A stretch of 64,000 nucleotides of DNA, from contig CAVXBB010000003.1 in assembly GCA_963759875.1 (NCBI GenBank), positions 1 to 64,000 of the forward strand. The letters are read 5' to 3'. The position numbers and the translations under genes were made by a program. Source of the DNA: JAFAGX01 sp963759875. Its GTDB lineage: Bacteria; Acidobacteriota; Terriglobia; Terriglobales; Acidobacteriaceae. This document shows positions 58,489-64,000 of the stretch, one piece after another. The first letter of the stretch is position 1, and the number at the start of each line of letters is the position of its first letter. The notes under the pieces are model-generated. The model was not told where the DNA came from. It did not search any database and saw only the letters and a program-made list of their open reading frames with translations.

Positions 58489-59877
58489 ATGGACAATAAC
58501 CAGTTCGATCTGGTCGTGATTGGCAGCGGGCCTGCCGGACAGAAGGGGGCCATCTGCGCCGCGAAATTGCGGAAGAAGGTCGCGATCATTGATCGCAAGA
58601 TGACGATGGGTGGAGTCTGCGTTCACACCGGCACGATTCCAAGCAAGACCTTGCGAGAGGCGGTCTTGTACTTGAGCGGCCTTCGCCAGCGGACATTTTA
58701 TGGCCGCGGATATGCGCTCAAGGACCGCATCGCGATGTCCGATCTTGTTTTTCGCTCACAGGCGGTAATGGCGCGAGAAATTGAAGTTATTAAGGCACAG
58801 CTTCGCCGCAATTACGTAATGACATTTGAAGGCGAAGCTCAGTTTCTTGACCCTCACACGATTGAAATCAAGAGCGAGGGTGGTAGTCAGCTGGTTCGTG
58901 GTAGCCAAGTGCTGATTGCCTGTGGCACCCGTCCCGCGCATAGCGACGACATTCCCATCGACGGCAAGCGCATCTTTGATTCTGACCAGGTCCCCGAATT
59001 GCCAGAGGTTCCGCGCGATTTGATCGTTGTTGGTGCTGGGATCATTGGCCTCGAATATGCATCCATGTTTGCCGCACTGGGAGTAAAGGTAACCCTGCTG
59101 GATCAGAGGCCAGTGCTGCTGGACTTCGCCGACCGTGAAATCGTGGAGAGCTTGTGCTTCCAGTTGCGCCAGCTCGGCACAGTCTTCCGGCTTGGCGAGA
59201 AAGTCGTTTCTGTAGGTTTTGATGCCGAGAAAGACCGGGTTTTCGCCAAGCTCGAGAGCGGGAAGAGTGTCCACGGCCAGAATTTGCTATACACCATTGG
59301 TCGTCAAGCGAACAGCGATCTGTTGAACCTAACAGCAGCGGGCCTTAGCGCGGACGGCCGCGGCAAACTCTCGGTCAATGAACATTTTCAGACTGCAGTT
59401 CCGCACATTTATGCGGCTGGGGACGTGATCGGTTTCCCCGCGCTGGCCAGCACTTCGATGGAACAAGGCCGACTGGCGAGTTGTCACATGTTCGGCCAGC
59501 CGGGCAAGATGCCACCGAACCTCATCCCATACGGCATCTACACGATCCCTGAGATCTCGATGGTGGGACAAACGGAAGAGCAATTGACTCGGGAAAAAGT
59601 CCCTTACGAAGTCGGTCTGGCCCGTTACGCGGAGTTGGCTAAAGGGCAAATGCTCGGCGATGATCAGGGCTTGTTGAAACTTGTCTTCAATACCGAGACC
59701 CTCAAGCTGCTAGGCGTGCATGTGATTGGCGACCGTGCGGCGGAAATCGTGCACATCGGCCAAGCCGTCCTCACGATGGGTGGCACACTGGAATATTTTC
59801 GCGACACCGTGTTCAATTACCCAACCCTGGCAGAAGCCTACAAAGTCGCAGCGCTCGATGGTCTCAATAAACTGTAG
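58489..59877 (+). CDS. sthA: Soluble pyridine nucleotide transhydrogenase
   Basis: A flavoprotein that moves reducing equivalents between NADPH and NAD+. FDLVVIGSGPAGQKGAICAA is the FAD loop. MGGVCVHTGTIPSKTLREAV keeps one Cys but has Thr where lipoamide dehydrogenases have the second redox Cys, which is normal for SthA. LIVVGAGIIGLEYASMFAAL is the NAD(P) site, and VPHIYAAGDVIGFPALASTS the FAD segment. 462 residues, intact, co-directional with ppk1 and probably co-transcribed. Confidence 0.92.
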   Translation: MDNNQFDLVVIGSGPAGQKGAICAAKLRKKVAIIDRKMTMGGVCVHTGTIPSKTLREAVLYLSGLRQRTFYGRGYALKDRIAMSDLVFRSQAVMAREIEVIKAQLRRNYVMTFEGEAQFLDPHTIEIKSEGGSQLVRGSQVLIACGTRPAHSDDIPIDGKRIFDSDQVPELPEVPRDLIVVGAGIIGLEYASMFAALGVKVTLLDQRPVLLDFADREIVESLCFQLRQLGTVFRLGEKVVSVGFDAEKDRVFAKLESGKSVHGQNLLYTIGRQANSDLLNLTAAGLSADGRGKLSVNEHFQTAVPHIYAAGDVIGFPALASTSMEQGRLASCHMFGQPGKMPPNLIPYGIYTIPEISMVGQTEEQLTREKVPYEVGLARYAELAKGQMLGDDQGLLKLVFNTETLKLLGVHVIGDRAAEIVHIGQAVLTMGGTLEYFRDTVFNYPTLAEAYKVAALDGLNKL

Positions 59878-60114
59878 TGCCGAGCAGTGAATTTCGATCC
59901 GTCGCGTTATGTGCTGTACAAAACGGACTGTCTTGATCGCACAGCAGATCGCCCCCGCACCAGGTGGAAATCCGGAGCAGCTCTCGTCGGGGAAAAACGA
60001 GACATCAGTACCCATGAGATTTACGCCTTGGATTGGGAATTGCATTAGCCACTGTGCGTGGGTCCTGAATTCATCCTGGTTTGAGGCTCCTCCCGTTGCA
60101 TTACCATAACCACA

Positions 60115-61692
60115 ATGGCTTCGCTTTCGCGCTGCTTGCAGGATCCCCGAATCCTGTTGTGCCTTGTCGCTGCTTTGCTCGCCATGGTTGTGCAATCGGG
60201 CGAACTCGGCTCCAGCGACACAATGCATCGGCTTCAGACCACTCACTCGTTCTGGACTTCTGAGCCGTCAGTTTTTCCCAACGAATATCCCGAATTCGGT
60301 GTGCACGGCCGCGGTGGGCGACTCTACGACTGGTATGGCATCGGCCAGCCGCTACTCATGCTGCCTGCAGACATTGTCGGCACGTGGATAGAGCGCATTC
60401 CGATTTTTAATGAATACAACGGCAACGATCCCAGCGTTCGCAATATTTTTGTCACCTATACCACGGAAATTCTGATTAACGTTCTGACCGCCATGGTCTG
60501 TCTCCACTTTCTGCTGCTGTTGGGATTCTCGGTGCGCCAATCCGTTGCCGGCGTGCTTGCGCTTCTTTTTTGCACCACTCACCTGCATTACAGCCAGAAC
60601 ATGATGGAAAACAACTACATCATGCTGCTGACGCTCACCGGTTTCTGCTTTCAATACGAATGGGCGAAAACTGGAAGCAAACGCGCGCTGACGGTCGGCT
60701 CGGCTGCGTTTGGGTTGAACTTGCTCACGCGTCTTACCACCGGCCTCGACCTCATTGCCGGAGGCTTCTTCGTTTTGTTGGTATTGTGGTGGGAACGACA
60801 GCTACGCGGTCGAAAGCTCTGGGATCCTGCGCTGATTTACGCGAAAACCGCTATTCCGATTTACGCAATTTTTCTGCTGATCGATCGTATTTACCAGTAC
60901 TACCGCTTTGGCTCGTTCTTCAATACATACGTTTCGGTGGTGGCGAAGGAATATCGCCAATTGAATCCATCGCTCCCGGCGAACTATCCGTGGGAAACGC
61001 CGTTCCACGTGGGCTTTCTCGGCCCCCTGATCACACCCGAGAAATCTATTTTTCTTTTTGATCCGCTGCTGATCCTCACTATTCTCGTCGTGATCTTCGC
61101 CTGGAAATATTTTGTGCCCCAACTCAAGGCGTACGTATTCTCTGCCTGCTTCTTGCTGCTGGCCTACCTCTGCTTCTACGCGCGTTACACAGTTTGGAGC
61201 GGCGACTTCGCCTGGGGCGACCGTTATGTGTCTACTGCGGCCGAGTTGGCCGCATTCATCTCCGTGCCATTGTTAATGCGATATCGCCAGCAGCTTGGAA
61301 AAACAATCTGGATGGCAGGAATTGCCTTGATCGCGGCGAGCACTGCGATTCAGATCGCATCGCTTGCCTTCTGGCTTCCGCTGGAGATTTATCAGATGGA
61401 AACCATGGGCCATCCTACCTTCGTGATTGCTCTGCGATTCAAAAACATTCTGGCGTTTGCGTTGGGAAAAATGGATCAATGGGGTCTGAACAATATTCCT
61501 ATGACCCAGGATCCCTGGGATTACGTTCACATCACTACCTGGAACTTTCTTCCTTTCGTTCTGCGGCGAGTCGGAGAGGCGCCGCGATGGGTGGTGGATC
61601 TCACCCTGGCCATTTGGGTCTCCGTCATTGCCGTCTTGGCCATTACGCTTTGGCGTCTTCGTATCGTCACTGTCAGCCGACAACGTTTGTAG
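60115..61692 (+). CDS. Multi-pass membrane protein (GT39/mannosyltransferase-like), function unknown
   Basis: 525 residues with about 10-11 hydrophobic helices (ILLCLVAALLAMVVQSG; LTAMVCLHFLLLLGFSV; ALIYAKTAIPIYAIFLLIDR; VFSACFLLLAYLCFYARYTV; LAIWVSVIAVLAITLWRL). The overall plan and the conserved-looking loops (RGGRLYDWYGIGQPLLMLPA; WSGDFAWGDRYVSTAAELAA) resemble Acidobacteriota glycosyltransferase-39-like membrane proteins. The usual Asp-Asp/Glu motif of the first loop is not clear, so the enzyme assignment is tentative. Intact. Confidence 0.6.
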   Translation: MASLSRCLQDPRILLCLVAALLAMVVQSGELGSSDTMHRLQTTHSFWTSEPSVFPNEYPEFGVHGRGGRLYDWYGIGQPLLMLPADIVGTWIERIPIFNEYNGNDPSVRNIFVTYTTEILINVLTAMVCLHFLLLLGFSVRQSVAGVLALLFCTTHLHYSQNMMENNYIMLLTLTGFCFQYEWAKTGSKRALTVGSAAFGLNLLTRLTTGLDLIAGGFFVLLVLWWERQLRGRKLWDPALIYAKTAIPIYAIFLLIDRIYQYYRFGSFFNTYVSVVAKEYRQLNPSLPANYPWETPFHVGFLGPLITPEKSIFLFDPLLILTILVVIFAWKYFVPQLKAYVFSACFLLLAYLCFYARYTVWSGDFAWGDRYVSTAAELAAFISVPLLMRYRQQLGKTIWMAGIALIAASTAIQIASLAFWLPLEIYQMETMGHPTFVIALRFKNILAFALGKMDQWGLNNIPMTQDPWDYVHITTWNFLPFVLRRVGEAPRWVVDLTLAIWVSVIAVLAITLWRLRIVTVSRQRL

Positions 61693-61788
61693 CCACTGAA
61701 CGGTGGCCGCAGTTTGCTCCTCGAACAAATCTATGCAACAAACTACATTCCCGGGGCATCACTCACTTTGTACTCTGAAGGAGGAGAC

Positions 61789-62394
61789 ATGCAGAAAACC
61801 GCACCAGGCATTCGCAATCTGGGCTTTTGTATTTTCTTGCTCGCAATAGAGTCGTGCATGAGTTTGTCCCAGGACGTGGCCAAAGGAGGAGACGTTGTAC
61901 ACGCGGTGGCAGGGGTGGTGACAAAAGTAGATTCCGCCGCGAAGACAATCACTCTGAAAGCTGCAGATGGTACCGAACATGTTTTCAAATACACCGAAAA
62001 GACCACTGTCCGCGCAGCAGAAAAAGGTGCTAAGGCCGCAAAAACCGGCTCGGTCGACGCCTACATGGCAGGCAAAGAGGGCAGCCATGCAGTAGTTCGC
62101 TACACAGGGGAAGGCGCAGATAAGAGCGCGGTCGCGGTTGACAATTTTGGCAGACGCTCAATGCACGTAGGTGAGGGCACGGTCACGGACGTTGACAAGG
62201 GCGATCGAACCGTCACCATTAAAACTGAAGATGGAACCGTGCACACTTTCCACGTCGCCAAAGACGCGACGATCGACACCGAACACGGGGTCACTAAGGA
62301 TTCTGAGCTGGTAGCGAAAAAAGGAGAAAAGGCTACCGTGCACTATACGGACGAAGCCGGGAAAAAAGTCGTTCACTTCTTCAAGGCCATTTAG
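61789..62394 (+). CDS. Secreted protein with two internal beta repeats
   Basis: ATG 61789 after GAAGGAGGAG; the frame is open further upstream but only this start has a ribosome site. A signal helix (NLGFCIFLLAIESCMSLSQ) is followed by two similar units: AGVVTKVDSAAKTITLKAAD-GTEHVF and EGTVTDVDKGDRTVTIKTED-GTVHTF, each with a second half KGAKAAK..HAVVRYT / KKGEKATVHYT. About 201 residues. The fold resembles small OB-like beta proteins; no function known. Terminator downstream. Confidence 0.7.
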   Translation: MQKTAPGIRNLGFCIFLLAIESCMSLSQDVAKGGDVVHAVAGVVTKVDSAAKTITLKAADGTEHVFKYTEKTTVRAAEKGAKAAKTGSVDAYMAGKEGSHAVVRYTGEGADKSAVAVDNFGRRSMHVGEGTVTDVDKGDRTVTIKTEDGTVHTFHVAKDATIDTEHGVTKDSELVAKKGEKATVHYTDEAGKKVVHFFKAI

Positions 62395-62415
62395 GTGATC
62401 AGGGCAACGCGAAGG

Positions 62416-62437
62416 AGGCGGCTGTGCCGCCTCGTTT
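62416..62437 (+). terminator. Intrinsic terminator
   Basis: AGGCGGC-TGT-GCCGCCT (62416-62432) followed by CGTTT, 22 bp after the stop of the secreted repeat protein. The T-run is short. Confidence 0.5.
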
Positions 62438-62596
62438 GCAGCCATCGGTTTACGAAGCCGCGGAACGAACTTTCAAGGTCGGAATGAAGATCCTTTGTTC
62501 GTGGTCGCGATTTACGAACCCCGCGAACGCATAAATGGTTGCGTGAGCAGCGTACAATTGGTGCTCGTAAATGTGTGCAGCTTCTCGATATGAGAC

Positions 62597-64000
62597 TTAT
62601 CGCGGGCGAATGATCTCGCTCAACAAATCCGGTTTGGATTCATCGCGAACCAGGTGCGGATACTTCTCCCCCCGGTGATAATCAACGCTGTAGGTCTTGA
62701 AGTAATCCGTGTTCTCGATCAATAGCTGCAGTGGTTGCGAACTGGTCTTGCCGGCCCTCAACGCATCCCGCAATACGTCCGAGCTGAACGCGCGCCCGTT
62801 CACAGCGATCAGCTTCATTCCGGGCCCGATGCCAGCCAAAGCAGCGGCCATTCCTTCTACCGTATCAATGATTTGGCCATCTTTCTGCAATATCAGGCCG
62901 ATTGAGTAGCTTGCATCGGTCTTCTCGTCGTCACGTTCTTCAATCCTGAAAAGTTCCGATCGATTTTCGTCGTAAATCAACTTCCACCCGCTGCCTTCGA
63001 TGCCGCCGAGCGGCGCTCCCAGTCCGTGGTTTGTCAAACGCACGGTCCAGAAGCCCGCCCAATCGTAGGGCGCAACCTGATTGAGCGCATGCATTACGTC
63101 ATCGAACGTATACGTTTTGACTTCCGGAGGAGTATTGGGCGCACCTTCAAAGAGCTGGCAAAAATCATCAATGGATTTCTTTCCGTTCGTCTGCTGGCGA
63201 ATGATGGTGTCCACCCAAAGCCAGTTCAGCACGTCTTCATCGTAGTAATCGAGATCGCGCCGCCACGACTGCCACTCCGGAGGCGATCCCTGCATAACCG
63301 GCACACCGTCGGCTGTGTCCTGCAAGTTCCTCCACATGCGACCCGGCATATGATTCATCCGGGCAGCAATCAACGCGACCGAGTCACGTAACTGCTCGGG
63401 CGTGCGCAGCCCGCTGCGCGCACTAAGGACGTCTCCCAGGTACGAGGTCAGCCCTTCGTACACCCAGAGCAAATCGTCCTTCATTGGATCTTCATAATTT
63501 GGAGTGGCCAGGTCCGCTGGACGCCGATATTTTCCATTCCACGAGTGAACGTATTCATGCGGCAGAAGCCCGGCGCCCGAAAGCCGCAGTTCGGGATCCA
63601 CGAGAGCTCTTTCTGCCGTGCGGCTGTCATTCGATTCGTGATGTTCGAGACCGAAATGCGCCACGTGATCGCTCAAGCTGTAAAGAAAGTGGTAGTCGCG
63701 GAAATGCCGGGCTCCAAAAAGCTTGAAAGCCTGATCTGTAAGATTTTTATACGGCTCAAATAAATCGGGTGAGACATCCAGCGCAGCGGCGCTATCGGCT
63801 GCGATGTCCATCTCCTGATGAGGATTGTCAGCGAGCGGAACAATACGCATATATTCGCCTGCGATCACTGGCGAATCGACAAGTGTAGTAAGTGATGCCG
63901 GTTTGAACCTGGTTTCATCCCCGCTTTGCGAAGCAATCGGCAATGCGGTTCCTGACTTCCAACCTGAAGGAAGCCGAAGCTTTGCTTCATACGTGAGTTG
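62597..64000 (-). CDS. Peptidase M61-type (glycyl aminopeptidase-like) protein with PDZ domain; N-terminus outside window
   Basis: The frame is open from the window end (LTYEAKLRLPSGWKSGTALP) to the stop at 62597. LSGAGLLPHEYVHSWNGKYR holds HExxH (HEYVH), and LLWVYEGLTSYLGDVLSARS supplies the third zinc ligand Glu, in the M61 pattern 'HEF.H.WN ... W..EG.T.Y'. The C-terminus (YSIGLILQKDGQIIDTVEGM, GIGPGMKLIAVNGRAFSSDV) is a PDZ domain. About 468 residues are visible; the beta-rich N-domain starts beyond 64000. M61 enzymes release N-terminal Gly/Ala. Confidence 0.88.
   Translation of the reverse strand, partial: QLTYEAKLRLPSGWKSGTALPIASQSGDETRFKPASLTTLVDSPVIAGEYMRIVPLADNPHQEMDIAADSAAALDVSPDLFEPYKNLTDQAFKLFGARHFRDYHFLYSLSDHVAHFGLEHHESNDSRTAERALVDPELRLSGAGLLPHEYVHSWNGKYRRPADLATPNYEDPMKDDLLWVYEGLTSYLGDVLSARSGLRTPEQLRDSVALIAARMNHMPGRMWRNLQDTADGVPVMQGSPPEWQSWRRDLDYYDEDVLNWLWVDTIIRQQTNGKKSIDDFCQLFEGAPNTPPEVKTYTFDDVMHALNQVAPYDWAGFWTVRLTNHGLGAPLGGIEGSGWKLIYDENRSELFRIEERDDEKTDASYSIGLILQKDGQIIDTVEGMAAALAGIGPGMKLIAVNGRAFSSDVLRDALRAGKTSSQPLQLLIENTDYFKTYSVDYHRGEKYPHLVRDESKPDLLSEIIRPR

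Noticed and set aside
58489..59877. SthA lacking the second redox cysteine as a damaged active site
   Set aside because: CVHTGT in place of CxxxxC is the normal state of soluble transhydrogenases.

Overview
The window looks like a long-read or metagenomic contig in two compositional parts. Bases 1 to about 15.5 kb are GC-rich and resemble an alphaproteobacterium of the Rhizobiales/Methylocystis type: the glmS reading, YqaJ and ERF phage-recombination remnants, IS5, IS1634 and IS630 elements. From about 16.55 kb to the end the genes resemble a soil Acidobacteriota (Koribacter/Terriglobia type): dapF-ldcA-mpl, a DUF1111 di-haem protein, PEGA and TonB-domain secreted proteins, a CIRCE-controlled groESL, and dispersed GTCATCCCGAGCG-type intergenic repeats. 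The switch falls in a gene-poor stretch of IS debris and a 5'-truncated acyltransferase (15.45-16.55 kb). It is either an assembly chimera or a transfer scar. All taxonomic statements are inference from recognised protein families; no search was run.

Layout. 0-4.3 kb: graveyard of broken genes (sulfotransferase end, two XRE regulators, two copies of a YqaJ recombinase, an ERF single-strand annealing protein with an HNH-like tail, an IS5-type transposase remnant). 4.4-6.25 kb: glmS. 6.58-9.63 kb: an IS5-family element split by an IS1634-family element. 9.7-12.3 kb: a secreted beta-helix protein with two tandem 85-residue repeats. 12.74-13.98 kb: IS630 element with a canonical A8 slippery site. 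14.09-15.45 kb: HTH protein whose 3' end belongs to a four-copy repeat family, then a small MITE-like element.

16.5-25.8 kb (minus strand): mpl, ldcA, dapF (peptidoglycan precursor/recycling), mgtC-like, a GT39-like membrane glycosyltransferase, a PfkB sugar kinase, MTA phosphorylase and a secreted HExxH protein. Almost all of these carry frameshifts. 26.2-29.0 kb: di-haem DUF1111 gene split by an IS110-family element; removing exactly 1,435 bases restores one frame. 29.1-33 kb: small secreted proteins and an EVE-domain protein. 33.1-34.6 kb: ilvE, a 58-residue small gene and a candidate leader peptide/attenuator. 35.2-38.4 kb: helical repeat protein, BadF-type amino-sugar kinase and a divergent SSS symporter. 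38.6-40.9 kb: CIRCE, groES, groEL, terminator.

41.2-46.2 kb: a plus-strand oxidative/detoxification-type block (VOC protein, DJ-1/PfpI protein, epoxide hydrolase, SDR, c-type cytochrome) bounded by two nearly identical VOC genes, followed by a convergent NDH-2. 48.2-54.6 kb: glgX-pgm-glgP glycogen breakdown operon (debranching, phosphorolysis, glucose-1-P to glucose-6-P). 55-64 kb: quinone oxidoreductase, ppk-sthA preceded by an 11-bp-period direct repeat, a membrane protein, a secreted repeat protein, and an M61 peptidase running off the end.

Frameshifts are strongly clustered: nearly every gene in 16.5-25.8 kb and 48-54 kb is broken, whereas 29-42 kb and 56-64 kb are intact. In housekeeping genes such as glmS, dapF, mpl, pgm and glgP this points to local consensus (indel) error more than to real gene decay; in the 0-4 kb region genuine decay is also likely.
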